Positions 53,163 to 63,904 of a stretch of 64,000 nt of DNA are shown one piece after another. The notes beneath the pieces were generated by a model. It did not search any database. It was not told the DNA's origin and saw only the letters and a list, made by a program, of their open reading frames with translations. Each line of letters opens with the position of its first letter. Positions within the stretch are counted from its first letter, which is position 1. A program made the translations under genes and the position numbers. Location: assembly GCF_950295315.1 (NCBI RefSeq), contig NC_080162.1, positions 70,748,697 to 70,812,696 of the forward strand. The letters run 5' to 3'. The stretch is from Erinaceus europaeus. Its lineage: Eukaryota; Chordata; Mammalia; Eulipotyphla; Erinaceidae.

Positions 53163-53300
53163 CTGGGGGCAGGGTGGTGGCGTACTTGGTTGTACATTAC
53201 AATGCACATGGACCCAGGTTTAAGCCCCCAGTACCCATCTGCAGGGAGAAAGCTTCACAAGTGGTGAAATAGAGCTGCAGGTACCTTCCCCCCTCCCTTT
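53163..53300 (+). mobile_element. SINE-B, 3'-truncated
   Basis: GGGGGCAGGGTGGTGGCGTA to GAGCTGCAGGTACC. Confidence 0.75.
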
Positions 53301-53382
53301 GTATCTCCTCTTTTGCCCTGAGACTAACCCATGACCCCATCATCCCTCAGGTGAAGTCATTTAGAGCCAGCTGTCTCAGGGT

Positions 53383-53480
53383 GGGGGAGCTAGCATAATG
53401 GTTATACAAAGACATTCCCAAGCCTGAAGCTCCCAGGTCCCAGGTCCCATTCCCTATAAAGTGTTCCAGTAAAACAACAA
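53383..53480 (+). mobile_element. SINE-D, short
   Basis: GGAGCTAGCATAATGGTTAT to AGTGTTCCAGTAAAACAAC. Confidence 0.7.
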
Positions 53481-54390
53481 TCAGCTATCTTATACTAGCC
53501 CCTAGAGGCTCCTAGAGACACAAGCTCCCTCCTTTAACTTGATAATGCACCAGTATACCAGTATAGTCTGCCTTCCCTGATAGTGCTTACCTGACCACCT
53601 CCCTCATAAGCCACCTGCACCTGCTGTTTGTCTCTGGCTCTGCTTCTCAGGAATCCATATAAACTCACCATATTTTGATAGATGAAACAAGAGCTACTAA
53701 CTGAAGGAGATCTAGGAGACAAAGGTGATATGGGGGACCAGCAGTGGAAACTTAAATGTCTTCCTTAGAAGTCTGTTGGGAGGCATCGTTGGTCATTAAT
53801 GAGCAAATATCAAGCTCCGGGCAATAGAAGATTCTTGCTCACAGGACTGCTCCTGTGAATTACTCACTCATGGAAACAGTAAATTACAGTCAGTGCTTTT
53901 AATTCAAAATGAAAAAGACAGCATCATACAAGTCAATCTCCTGAACCTGCCTGATGGTACCTTCTCCCTTTCAGATGAGGAGAACCCTATGATCATCTGG
54001 AGGCTGTCTAGTGGGCTAAAAGGAGCTACAGATCCCCCCTGAAGTGTCCTGTGAGCTGTGAATGGGCTGGACACTGAGCAGGCCCTCACTAAAAGAAATC
54101 TTGTTGATGCTGTTGCCTAAGGGGATGTAAAGGCAGAGGCCGACTCCCTCGCCAAGGGGGTGGGGTTGTGGAGGCAATCTTAACATTCCTTTTGCACTGC
54201 GATGACTGTGGGATTCGAAAAAGAAAGTGGGTGGAATTCCAGACAGCCTTTCTTCCCTACCCCAACACTAGAACCCAACAAAAGAGTGTTTGGATTTGGC
54301 CAGCTGGCAGGGAAGGGAGAAAGTGGGGCAAGCATTAAGTAGGGATGGCCCAGTGCAGGGATCTGAACAAGTCATGTGACAACACTAAGA
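53481..54390. other. Non-repetitive DNA beyond the AP5S1 3' end
   Basis: About 900 bases without recognised SINEs. It could contain distal AP5S1 3' UTR or regulatory sequence; no coding frame is convincing. Confidence 0.4.
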
Positions 54391-54394
54391 GATT

Positions 54395-54652
54395 TCTATT
54401 TATATTTATTCATTCCCTTTTGTTGCCTTTGTTGTTTTATTGTTGCAGTTATTATTGTTGTTGTTACTGATGTCATTGTTATTGGAAAGGACAGAGAGAA
54501 ATGGAGAAAGGAGAGGAAGACAGAGAGGGGGAGAGAAAGATAGACACCTGCAGACCTGCTTCACCACTTGTGAAGCTACCCCCTGCAGGTGGGGAGCGGG
54601 GGCACTTTGCACCACCTGCGTTTAACCCACTGTGCTACCGCCCGACTCCCTC
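54395..54652 (-). mobile_element. SINE-A, head-deleted
   Basis: TTTATTCATTCCCTTTTGTT to CTACCGCCCGACTCCC, with about 35 bases lost around the B box. It has the same orientation as AP5S1 and carries AATAAA on the minus strand. Confidence 0.85.
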
Positions 54653-54843
54653 TAAGAGATTTCTAAGGATAAGCATAGCCTGCCATCCATCCTCTGCCTG
54701 GTTCCTTTTTCTGACAACTTGTCCTATCCACTTGCCCTGAATATGGTACCATACCAGAGCAGGAGATAGGTGTGAAGCTTCACCTGACTGTGTGTCTGTC
54801 CCATTCTTCCTGCCTTCCCCCTTGGAAAGTCCCAAGTGAAGGG
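54653..54843 (-). other. AP5S1: AP5S1 3' UTR, proximal part
   Basis: About 190 bases of non-repetitive DNA follow the stop before a SINE-A in the same orientation. No AATAAA occurs in this unique part on the minus strand. The first one met is inside the SINE tail, at 54410-54405. Confidence 0.5.
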
Positions 54844-55270
54844 TCAGCGGGAGCAGGTGGCATTAAGTTCCTTCTCTAGACACTGAACGAACTGGTCATT
54901 GAGGAAGAGCAGCTGGCCGTGGGGCAAGAAGCGAATGAGGATACTTTCAATATGGTCAGCTCGAAGCAGGAGGTTGCTGCCAGGGGCCAGCAGCCGCAGG
55001 TGGTCGAAGAGGAGGCGCGTCAGCAGCTTGAGTGTGCTCTCAGCCAGCAGCAGGTTGTCATGGGCATCCAGCACCAAGGCGAAGCCGAAGGATAGTATGC
55101 CCAGCCACATCACTGTCCGAGGCTCTTGGAAAGGGTTCCCTGCTGTCAGGTGGAAGGCCCCACGTGGGGCCTCATGAACAGGCACTGGCTCATCTGAGGA
55201 CTGAGGCTGTAGGTCCAGAAAGGGGCGGCCAGATGCCTGCTGCTGCAGCTGGTACATGGACTCTACCTGT
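54844..55270 (-). CDS. AP5S1: AP5S1 coding exon 2 (terminal)
   Basis: The acceptor CTCTCCCCAG precedes ACAGGTAGAGTCC. One base completes an Arg codon, then 141 codons and TGA follow. It contains the bulk of the sigma-type fold and ends NATCSR. No frameshift or internal stop is seen. Confidence 0.95.
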
Positions 55271-58234
55271 CTGGGGAGAGTGTGTGGGTCACTGACTGTG
55301 TCATCCTCATGGGCCTCTCTGGAGCTGAGAGCTGCCCTATTCCCACATCTTGGATGTAGAAAGTGAATCCCAAGGGGCTAGGCGGTGGTGTACCTGGCTA
55401 AATCCCTGGGTCCCACCTGCAGGAGAAAAGCTTCACAAGTGGTGAAGCAGGGCTGCAGGTGTCTCTCTGTCTCTATCCCTCTCTACTTCCTCCCCTCTCA
55501 ATTTCTCTCTGTCTCTATCCAATATTTAAATTTTTTTGTTTTACTTATTTATTGATTATTGTATAGAGACAGAGAGAAATTGAGAGGCGAAGGGAGATAG
55601 AAAGGGAGACAGAGAGACACCTGCAGCCCTGCTTCCCCACTTGTGAAGCTTTCCCCCTGCAGGTGGGGACCAGGGGCTCGAACCCGGGTCTTTGTGCACT
55701 GTAATGTGTGTGCTTAACCAGGTGCACCACCGCCTGGCCCCTCTATCCAATATTTTTTAATACTTTTTAAAAAAATTTATTTATTTTCCCTTTTGTTGCC
55801 ATTGTCTTTTTATTGTTGTTGTAGTTATTGTTGTTATTGATGTTGTCATTGTTAAATAAGACAGAGAGAAATGGAGAGAGGAGGGGAAGACAGAAAGGGG
55901 GAGAGAAAGATAGACACCTGCAGACCTGCTTCACTGCCTGTGAAGCGACTCCCCTGCAGGCAGGGAGCCGGGGGCTCGAACCAGGATCCTTACACTGGTT
56001 GCTGCGCTTTGTGCCACATGTGCCCAACCCTCTGCGTTACTGCCCGACTCCCGTCTCTATCCAATATTAAATAAATAAAAATATAATTAAAAAAAAGAAA
56101 GATGTAGTCCAGGAGGTGGCACAGTGATAAAGCTTTGGACTCTCAAGCATGAGGTCCTGAGTTCGATCCCTGGCAGCACATGTGCCACAGTGATTCTTTC
56201 AGAGTGGTGCTTTCTCTCTCCTCCTATCTTTCTCATAAATAAATAAAATCTTTAAAAAAAAAAAGGGGGGCGGGTGGTGGCACACCTGGTTGAGCGCACG
56301 TGTTACAATGCACAAGGACCCAGGTTCGAGCCTCCAGTCCCCACTGCAGGGGAAATGCTTTACAAGTGGTGAAGCAGTATTGCAGGTGTCTCTCTGTCAC
56401 TCCCTACCACCCTTTCCCTCTTGATTTCTGGCTATCTCTATCCAATAAATAAAATAAAGATAATTAAAAAAAAGAAACTGAGTCCCAGGGGGTAGGCAGT
56501 GGTGTACCCAATTCAGCGTACATAGTACTATGCTCAAGGACCCAGGCTGGAGGCCCCAATCCCCGCCTGCAGTGGGGACACAAGTACTGAAGCAGGTCTG
56601 CAGCTGTCTGTCTTTCTCTCTTCCTCTCTGTCTCCCCTTCCCCTCTCAATTTCTCTGTCCTATTAAATAAAATGGGTGGGGGGGGGTAGGAGGAAAAAAG
56701 TGGCTTCAAGAAGCAATAGATTCATAGTGATGCTGGCACTGGCCAGGCTTACAGAGCAAGAAGTATGAGGCAGGACAGGAACCTAGGCTCTAGGCCCTGA
56801 ACCATATAACTATGTGGAGCAATTTTTTTTTTTTTTTAACTAGGGCACTGGTCGGCTCTGACTTATGATAGTGCTGAGGATTAAACCTGGGACTTCTGGG
56901 CCCTTGGGCATAAAAGTCTGTTTTGTAAACCACAGTGTTATCTCCCCAGAGAGAAGACAAATTCTGGGGCTAGGTGGTGGCATATATGTTACAATGCATA
57001 AGGACTCAGTTCAAGTCCCTGGTCCAAATCCCTGGTCCCCACCTGCAGGGGGAAAGCTTTGGGAGTGGTGAAGCAGTGCTGCAGGTGTATGTGTCTTTCT
57101 CTCTCTCTCTCCCCCTCTGTGTGTGTGTGTCTCTCTCTCTGTCTCTCTCTCTCTCTTTCTATCTCCCCTGACCCTCTCAATTTCTGGCTGCCTCTATCCA
57201 ATAAATAAAGATAATTTAAAAAAACTTAAAAGGGTCGGGGAAGATAGCATAATGATTATACAAAGAGACCCTCATGCCTGAGGATCCAAAGTCCCAGGTT
57301 CAGTCCCTTACACCACAATAAGCCAAAGCTGAGTAGTGCTCTGGTTAAAAAAAAAAAAGACAAATTTTGAAAACAGTTCTTTGGGCTGAGAAAAGGAACC
57401 AGGGGAAAAAATATCTTATCCCTATCTGTTTCAGAGAGCCCTCCTCATCTTAAAAAAGAGCCTTTCATGTAATCATCTAGGCTTTTTAAAAATATATATT
57501 TATTGGGGGTTGGGCAGTGGCACAGTGGGTTAAGCGCATGTGGCGCAAAGCGCAGGGACCGGCGTAAGGATCCCGGTTCGAGCCCCCGGCTCCCCACCTG
57601 CAGGGGAGTCGCTTCACAGGCGGTGAAGCAGGTCTGCAGGTGTCTATCTTTCTCTCCCCTCTCTGTCTTCCCCTCCTCTCTCCATTTCTCTCTGTCCTAT
57701 CCACAACGAATTGCATCAACAAGGGCAATAATAATAACCACAACAAAGCTACAACAAGGGCAACAAAAGGGGGGAAAAATGGCCTCCAGGAGTGGTGGAT
57801 TCATGGTGCAGGCACCGAGCCCAGCAATAACCCTGGAGGAGAAAAAAAAAATACATACATACATACATATATATATATATATTAATAAGAGGGAAATAGA
57901 ATCAGAGCATCACTCTGAATTACTCTGGCAATGCTGGGAACTGGCCTCAGAACTTCATGTTTGAGGGTCCAATGCCTTAACCACTGGGCCAACCCCTGGG
58001 CCACTTACCTAGACCTTTTTTTTTTATTATTGACTTTAAAAAGCATTCTCTGATCTTTCTCAAACTATCTTCCAATTTGGGATGTGCACAGGCCTGTCTT
58101 AATGGCTAGGGCTAACAAAATATCTCACTTGAATAATGTACTCTTCTGCCATGTGAGTGATCCAGGTCCAAACCCAGCACCCACCAGACTGGAAGAAGTT
58201 ACAGACTCCTCTCTCTCTCTCTCTGTTTGTGTCT

Positions 58235-58269
<35 letters not shown>

Positions 58270-59832
58270 TACCTCTCCCTATCTCTCTGTCTGTCTAGTC
58301 TATCTGGAGAAGTCATCCCAGAGCAATGAAGCCCTGGTAATGACCCAAAAAAAAGCCTTTCAGAGGCCAGGCATTGGCACACTTGGTTGAGCGTAAATGT
58401 TATAATGCACAAAGATCCAGGTTCAAGCCCCTGGTCCCCACCTGCAGAGGGAAAGCTTCATGAGTGGTGAAGCAAGTGATGCAGGTGTCTCTCTGTCTCT
58501 CTCCCTCCCCATCTCCCCTCTCAATTTCTCTCTGTCTTTATGCAATAATAAATAATTTTTTAAATGCATTCATTTCATTCTCTGTGCCAGAGAAGACCCA
58601 GAGAAACATATGATGACAGAAGACTGGCACACTGTTGCCCCCAAACTATTAAGATCCTCACCTAGAACAGAATCCAGGGGATTCTGGCACCTGCCAACTC
58701 CACCTGGGTCTAGGGTGAGAAGTTTATAGGTGAACCACCACATCTGAAGCAGTGTTTCCCAAACTGTGCTCTGTAAACAGGCTTTCTAGAGACTGGACCT
58801 AAAGAAATCCCATTTTCTTGCCTCCTTAAACATCACTGAGATCTACAGGCACGCTAAAGGCCCTGAAAAGTCCTGCATGTTTAATCTGTATTGGGGTCTG
58901 CCTACCTAGATTCAAACCGCAGCTCTGTCATTTTCCTAGGTGCATAATGCTGGGAAAGTTAGGTTCCTTAAATTCTCTGTGCCTCGGCTTACTCATCTTT
59001 GAAGTGGAGATAATAGCTCTGCCTTCATCAAGACTGTTAGAAACAGTAAATGAACAATTAACATAAAATGCTCAGAACACAAGGACTCATTACCACATAC
59101 TTGCATGCTTAGTAAGTGCTAAATATAATAGAAATGATGAAGATGGTAGTGTTATTATTTTGTTAGCTTTTTTTTTTTTCCTCCAGATTTGCTGGGGCTC
59201 AGTGCCTGCACAACATTTTTTCCCATTTTTGTTGCCTTTGTTGTTTTCATTACTGTTATTGTTGCCATTGATGTGGTTGTTGGATAGGATAGCGAGAAAT
59301 TGAGAGAGAAGGGGATAGAGAGGGGGAGAGAAAGATAGACACCTGCAGACCTGCTTCACCGCTTGTGAAGCAGCCCCCCTGAAGGTGGGGAACCGGGGGC
59401 TTGAACCCAGATCCTTACACTAGTCCTTGCGCTTTGGGCCATGTGCACTTATCCCAATGCACTACCGCTCAACCCCCTTTTGTTAGCCCTTTTACATGCA
59501 ACAACTGTGAACATCTGTGGAACACTATGTAAGATGCTACCCTAAAACTTTCTGTCTCTTTGTCCTCTTGTTTCTCTGTGTTCCCCCGCCCCAGCAAACA
59601 TCACAATCAGCATGAGATCAATGATCTGGGGCTGTGCTAGGCAATGCAAATACCTGGCCACTGCCAACATCTGCTCTTTGCGAAGGAGCCTGTCTCTCTC
59701 AGCACTGTGAGGCGAGGAGTCATCAGTGGAATTCTCAGCACCAAAGAAGCAAGAGTACAGCACTCTGCAAAATCCAGTGTCTTCTTGAGCCTGGGGGGCT
59801 CGCAGGGTGTGGATGAGGAAAGCGTAGACCAT
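54844..59832 (-). CDS. AP5S1: AP5S1, AP-5 complex subunit sigma-1 (two coding exons, intact)
   Basis: AP5S1 is the small subunit of the AP-5 adaptor complex, which works with SPG11 and SPG15 on late endosomes/lysosomes in retrieval to the Golgi. The coding exons are 59832-59654 and 55270-54844 on the minus strand. They join AG|A in phase to give 201 codons plus TGA, against 200 residues in human. The product starts MVYAFLIHTLRAP and is expected to be a single longin-type sigma fold; the C-terminal half contains WLGILSFGFALVLDAHDNLL and HGQLLFLNDQFVQ. The N-terminal exon ends AVAR and the next begins QVESMYQLQQQASGRP, which I recognise from the human protein. The gene lies upstream of MAVS in the same orientation, as in human. 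The only oddity is a weak-looking GTATTT donor after exon 1. Confidence 0.95.
55528..55740 (-). mobile_element. SINE-B inside SINE-B
   Basis: TTATTTATTGATTATTGTAT to CACCACCGCCTGGCCCC. Confidence 0.9.
55756..56052 (-). mobile_element. SINE-A inside SINE-B
   Basis: TTTATTTATTTTCCCTTTTG to GTTACTGCCCGACTCCC. Confidence 0.9.
56106..56262 (+). mobile_element. SINE-C
   Basis: GTCCAGGAGGTGGCACAGTG to AAATAAATAAAATCTTTAAA. Confidence 0.9.
56266..56475 (+). mobile_element. SINE-B
   Basis: GGGGGCGGGTGGTGGCACAC to CAATAAATAAAATAAAGATA. Confidence 0.9.
56487..56740 (+). mobile_element. SINE-B with tail module
   Basis: GGGGGTAGGCAGTGGTGTAC; tail module CAAGAAGCAATAGATTCATA. Confidence 0.75.
56823..56952 (-). 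mobile_element. SINE-D
   Basis: AACTAGGGCACTGGTCGGCT to CCACAGTGTTATCTCCCC. Confidence 0.8.
56964..57228 (+). mobile_element. SINE-B with (TC)n/(TG)n body
   Basis: GGGGCTAGGTGGTGGCATAT; the pyrimidine body has grown into CT and GT repeats at 57097-57155. Confidence 0.85.
57233..57360 (+). mobile_element. SINE-D
   Basis: GGGGAAGATAGCATAATGAT to TAGTGCTCTGGTTAAAAAAA. Confidence 0.85.
57506..57850 (+). mobile_element. SINE-A with tail module, well preserved
   Basis: GGGGTTGGGCAGTGGCACAG head, intact GGTTCGAGCCCCCGGCTCCC and CTCCAGGAGTGGTGGATTCA module. Confidence 0.9.
57885..58000 (-). mobile_element. SINE-C-like, degenerate
   Basis: GAGCATCACTCTGAATTACTC and GTCCAATGCCTTAACCACTG; preceded by a CATA/TA microsatellite at 57853-57880. 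Confidence 0.55.
58104..58310 (+). mobile_element. SINE-E with (TG)n
   Basis: GCTAACAAAATATCTCACTT and CCAGGTCCAAACCCAGCACC; (TG)n at 58238-58268. Confidence 0.6.
58364..58560 (+). mobile_element. SINE-B
   Basis: GGCCAGGCATTGGCACACTT to GCAATAATAAATAATTTTTT. Confidence 0.85.
58565..58900. other. AP5S1 intron segment
   Basis: Mostly unique; CAGTGTTTCCCAAACTGTGC at about 58751 recalls the end of an old hAT-type element. Confidence 0.3.
58905..59130 (-). repeat. MIR
   Basis: ATTCAAACCGCAGCTCTGTC, TTCTCTGTGCCTCGGCTTAC and TTAGTAAGTGCTAAATATAA match the MIR consensus from end to end. Confidence 0.8.
59169..59476 (-). mobile_element. SINE-A with tail module
   Basis: CTCCAGATTTGCTGGGGCTC to GCACTACCGCTCAACCCCC; about 180 bases from AP5S1 coding exon 1. 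Confidence 0.85.
59654..59832 (-). CDS. AP5S1: AP5S1 coding exon 1
   Basis: This exon runs from the ATG at 59832 to a GTATTT donor and ends in phase 2 (59 codons plus 2 bases). It includes CRVLYSCFFGAE and ERDRLLRKEQMLAVAR. Acceptor candidates just upstream are TTGTAG and TTTAG, within about 20 bases of the ATG. Confidence 0.93.
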
Positions 59833-59944
59833 GATTCTAAATGAGTGCTACAATGATGCCAGAGATCTTGATGAGAAAAGCCTGGGAGGAAAACAACCAC
59901 AGAAAAAGTCTGACATAATAGAGTCTAGGAGCATGTCTAAGTCT

Positions 59945-60150
59945 CTGGGGACAGGTGGTGGCACACTTGGTTAAACATACACATCGCAGTATGCAAGGTC
60001 CTAGGTTCCAGCCCCTGGTCCCCACCTGCAGGAGGAAATCTTCATGGGTGGTGAAGCAGAGCTGCAGGTGTCTCTCTCCCTCACCATCTCCCCCTCCCCT
60101 CTCAATTTCTCTCTGTCTCTAGCCAATAATGAATAAAATAAAATAAAACT
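59945..60150 (+). mobile_element. SINE-B
   Basis: TGGGGACAGGTGGTGGCACA to CCAATAATGAATAAAATAAA. Confidence 0.85.
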
Positions 60151-60326
60151 ATACTAAATCTGGTAGGACTGGCCACAAGTCCTCCCTAGTTACCCAAACT
60201 ACACCACCAGTTTCTAAATAATGGTATCTACCCATGACAGAACTTTGTAGTGAAGAAGCAATCTCAAGCAACCAAACTCAGTTCTACCAAATAAATGGCC
60301 CCAATCCTGTCAAAAATCATGTCAGG

Positions 60327-60612
60327 GAGTCGGGCGGTAGTGCAGCGGGTTGGGCACACGTGGCGCAAAGCACAAGGACCAGCGCAAGGATCCCGGTTCG
60401 AGTCCCCGGTTCCCCACCTGCAGGGGAGTCATTTCACAGACAGCCGGTGAAGCAGGTCTGCAGGTGTCTGTCTTTCTCTCCCCCTCTGTCTTCCCTTCCT
60501 CTCTCCATTTCTCTTTGTCCGATCCAACAACGACATCAATAACAACAATAATAACTAAAACAATAAAAAAAAAACAAGGACAGCAAAAGGCAATGAATAA
60601 CTAAATTTTTTT
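60327..60612 (+). mobile_element. SINE-A
   Basis: GGGAGTCGGGCGGTAGTGCA; AAAAATCATGTCA flanks both ends as a target duplication. Confidence 0.95.
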
Positions 60613-60743
60613 TAAAAATCATGTCAAAGTCAAGAGAGTCAAGGGGAGCAAGTGGGGAGAAAAGGGTGGGATGAAGCTGCTCCAGATAGAAGGACTCTAA
60701 ATCAAGGAGACAGCTAAATGCAAAGTGTGATCCTGGATTAGAG

Positions 60744-60905
60744 CCAGCTGTGGAAATAGCTCAACTGGCAGATCATCAGACTTTCAGGCCTGAGGTTCTT
60801 GGTTTGATCCTCAGCACTGCATGTGTTCTGGCATCTCTCTCTCTCTCCCTTCTCTAATTCATTTGAAACTCTCTCATATACAATAAATGAAATAAATCTT
60901 TAGAG
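60744..60905 (+). mobile_element. SINE-E-like
   Basis: GGAAATAGCTCAACTGGCAG then ATCATCAGACTTTCAGGCCTG is strongly tRNA-like; ends AATAAATGAAATAAATCTTT. Confidence 0.65.
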
Positions 60906-60950
60906 ATAAAAAGGATAAAGTTTTCTATAATCCTGAGATTATTGTTGTGG

Positions 60951-61098
60951 TCCAGGAGGTAGCACAGTGGTAAAGCTTTGGACTCTGAAGCATGAGGTCC
61001 AAGTTCAATCCTAGACAGCACATGTGCCAGAGTGCTGTCTGGTTCTTTCTCTCTCCTATCTTTCTCATAAATAAATAAAATCTTCTTTTTAAAAAAAC
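60951..61098 (+). mobile_element. SINE-C
   Basis: GTGGTCCAGGAGGTAGCACA to AATAAATAAAATCTTCTTTT. Confidence 0.9.
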
Positions 61099-61247
61099 AG
61101 ATTATTGCAAGATAAAGACAAATTATTACTAGTTTTAATTATGTGGTCAGCTGGCTTGTGACCAGAACTGAAGTTGAAAGGCAAAGTGTGTGTAAATAAG
61201 GAAGCAAATAATCTATAGCTTGGGTTGGATAGATTACTATTTTAAAT

Positions 61248-61400
61248 TGGTTAGCAAACTAGTTCACTTGAATAACGTGCTGCTTTCTCATATGCACGAC
61301 CCAGGTCCAAGCCTGGCCCCCATCACATTCAAGGAAGCTTGAGTGCTGTGTTCTCTCTTTCTCTGCCTTGCTGCTTCTCAGTCTCTATCTTTAAAAATAT
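61248..61400 (+). mobile_element. SINE-E
   Basis: GCAAACTAGTTCACTTGAAT and CCCAGGTCCAAGCCTGGCCC. Confidence 0.65.
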
Positions 61401-61411
61401 CTATTTAATTT

Positions 61412-61763
61412 TTTTTTTTTTTTTGCCTCCATGGTTATTGCTGGGGCTCGGTGCCTGCGCCACGAATCCACTGCTCCTGGAGGCCATTTTTTCCCTTTTT
61501 GTTACCCTGGTTGTTTTACCATTGTTGTGGCTATTATTATCGTTGTTATTGATGTCGTTGTTGTTGGATAGGACAGGGAGAAATGGAGAGAGGAGGGGAA
61601 GACTCAGAGGGGGCGAGAAAGTCACCTGCAGGCCTGCTTCACCGCCTGTGAAGTGACTCCCCTGCAGGTGGGGAGCCTGGGGCTCGAACCTGGATCCATC
61701 CTTACGCCAGTCCTTGCGCTTTGCGCCACGTGCGTTTAACCCACTGCGCTACCGCCCGACCCC
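61412..61763 (-). mobile_element. SINE-A with tail module
   Basis: GCCTCCATGGTTATTGCTGG to CTACCGCCCGACCCC; CTATTTAATTTTT flanks both ends. It stops about 100 bases from the AP5S1 CpG-rich promoter. Confidence 0.9.
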
Positions 61764-61849
61764 CTATTTAATTTTTTAATTAAAATACATATAAATTGAC
61801 CAGAGGAAGGCACTAACCTCCGGTGACCCTCCAGGCCCAAAACGAAGGT

Positions 61850-62420
61850 GATTAGCCCTAGACACCCGGTCCCCCTCCCATAGAAAAATGGTAGCGGCCG
61901 TTTACGTCACTGCCTCGCACAACACTGCAACGCAGTGGATTTGGGGAGTTGTAGTTCGACGTTCCCGTCAGCCAAACACTTGAGTGTTTGGTCCTACAAC
62001 CTCGGACCTCTCTCTTCCAGGAGACGCACTCACCCTCCCAACTCCGTGGACGTCTACTAACTGGCCGTTCCAGTAGGCAACGGGAAGCAATGGCGGCTGC
62101 GCTACCCCTGGGCGCCTGCGCACATCACTCTGGGCCCGGGCGCGCACGAGCGTGACGCGTTCAGGATGAGCAAGGTCTCCTGTCCAACACTACGCTGCCA
62201 GAGCAGGCGCTGACAGGCGGACCTAGGGCACTAGTCTGGACTCTGGGTGCGGCCAGTCTCCACTGTAGAACCAAAGAGACCTTCGCGTGCACACACACAA
62301 ACACACCCCGAGTACACACACAGACCGCGAGGGGGCGCAGCGACCCACAGCGGGGACTTGGCGGAAGTGGCTGTGAGGCTGCTTGGAGCGCAGGGTTCAG
62401 ATCTTGCTGCTCTCCCCCGC
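61850..62420 (-). promoter_or_regulatory. AP5S1: CpG-rich AP5S1 promoter and noncoding first exon
   Basis: This region is rich in CpG and has no TATA box. On the minus strand a strong donor GGAGG|GTGAGTG ends a putative exon at 62034. An NRF1-like GCGCCTGCGCA lies at 62112-62122 and a YY1-like AATGGCGGC at 62089-62097. A ZNF143/THAP11-like ACTACAACTCCCC (minus) lies at 61955-61943 and a CRE-like TTACGTCA at 61902-61909. The transcription start is inferred to lie near 62.1 kb. Confidence 0.7.
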
Positions 62421-62593
62421 CCGCCTTGGGAGTTACGGGGTGGGGGTGGGTGCTGGGGGAAGGGAGTTTGCACCCTGAAGGGGCAAAGTTTAACTCTCAG
62501 ACTGACCAATATGCGTGGCAATCCCTGGGACGTCTATTAAAGACTTGATTACTGGATTTTACCCCAGAATATGATTACTTGAAATGTATTATT

Positions 62594-62815
62594 TTGGGAG
62601 TCAGGCGCACACACCCTGCAGTGTGTTAAGTCCTGGGGTTCAAGTCCCTGGTCCCCACCTGCACGGGGGGGGGGGGGGGGGGGGCGCGGAGGGGAAGCTT
62701 CCCAAGTGGTGAAGTAGAGTTGCAGATGTCTCTCTACCTACCTCCCCCTCTTCTCTCAATTTGCCTCTAGCTGATAAAGAAAAAAACAAAGTAGAAAGAA
62801 AGAGAAAGAAAGAAA
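62594..62815 (+). mobile_element. SINE-B with poly(G) insertion
   Basis: GGGAGTCAGGCGCACACACC; a run of about 18 G at 62666-62683 interrupts the core. Confidence 0.7.
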
Positions 62816-63099
62816 GATGTGTTTTGGCAACATGGGTGGGGATTCTGGGTTGTGGAATCATAGGATGGGTGAAAACTAGGACTCTGTATGTTCCTGGCAG
62901 TTCTGTCTGGCACTGGTCTCCAGTGAAGCCCCCTGGGGTGTCAGCCAAAACGAGTGCTTAGTAGGGCTCTTTCTTTCTTTCTTCCTTTTTTTTCCTTCTC
63001 CTTTTTATATTCCCGCCTTTTTACAAATGTTTCTCCTCCCCCTCCCCACTTCCTCTTTGAGGAAGGCTGGCAAAGGTATTATACAGAGACTTATATGTC

Positions 63100-63225
63100 A
63101 CCTGGGGAGATGCCATAGTACTTTATGAAACAGACTTTAACACCTGCGGCTCCAAAGTTTCAGGGTCAATTCCCAGCACCACCATCAGTCAGAACTGAGC
63201 AGTGATCTGGTAAAAGGGGGGGGAA
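63100..63225 (+). mobile_element. SINE-D
   Basis: GGGGAGATGCCATAGTACTT to GAGCAGTGATCTGGTAAAAG. Confidence 0.75.
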
Positions 63226-63249
63226 AAAAGGTTGTTTTCTGTTTGTTTG

Positions 63250-63365
63250 TTTGTTCTTAATAGAGACACAGGGAAAGAGTGAAAGAGACCACAGCACCAA
63301 AGCTTCCTTCAGTGTTATGAAGGCAGGGCTCAGAACTGGGTCCAAGTGAGCTATTTCAAGGGCTG
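63250..63365 (-). mobile_element. SINE-E
   Basis: TAGAGACACAGGGAAAGAGT to CAAGTGAGCTATTTCAAGGG. Confidence 0.6.
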
Positions 63366-63369
63366 AGAG

Positions 63370-63900
63370 ATTTACACCTTAAGCCTAAAAGGTTAGTTTC
63401 CAAAGCTCTGCAGTGGAGTAAAGCCCTACATGGGGGTCCTGCAGGACCTGTCTGGACTTAACTGCCTGTCCTGGGACACACACTCAAAAACACACACAAA
63501 CTTTCTTTGTGTGTGAGTCACTCAACTCTCCCCCACGTGTCCCCACATTGGCTACTTCTACTACCTGGAGTTCACTTTGCTATTCAAACTGTGCTCAGAT
63601 CAAAACTCAGGGGAAGAGTTCTGCCTGGACGGCCTAGTGTGAAGGTCGCCTGCAGTCATATCTCCCTTGGGATACACTCAGATTGCTATGCCCAACTTTA
63701 TGCAAAAGGCAGGCCTAGAACCAACCTGAACACCTTACTAACTGACAAAGCACAGGGGAAGGTGTTCTGGAAGGAAGATTGGAACCAGAGCTTTCCAAGA
63801 GAGTGTGTTGGGAGCTCCTTTGGTCATAGTCCTGTGCAGGGAGGCCAGAGGAAATGGCCTGAGGCTGGTGAGAGAATATGGGCATTTTGATTACAGCTGT
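63370..63900. other. Non-repetitive upstream flank
   Basis: A 127-codon open frame (63507-63890, plus) lies here without recognised homology; I treat it as chance. Confidence 0.35.
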
Positions 63901-63904
63901 TAAA

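Larger units (their letters stand above)
55374..56095 (+). mobile_element. SINE-B, split twice at one site
   Basis: Head and core are at 55374-55527 (short head deletion). The tail target TCTCTATCCAATATT recurs at 55512, 55740 and 56054, separated by two other SINEs. Confidence 0.8.

Noticed and set aside
63507..63890. 127-codon plus-strand frame
   Set aside because: No homology, no promoter or splice context, and ordinary composition.
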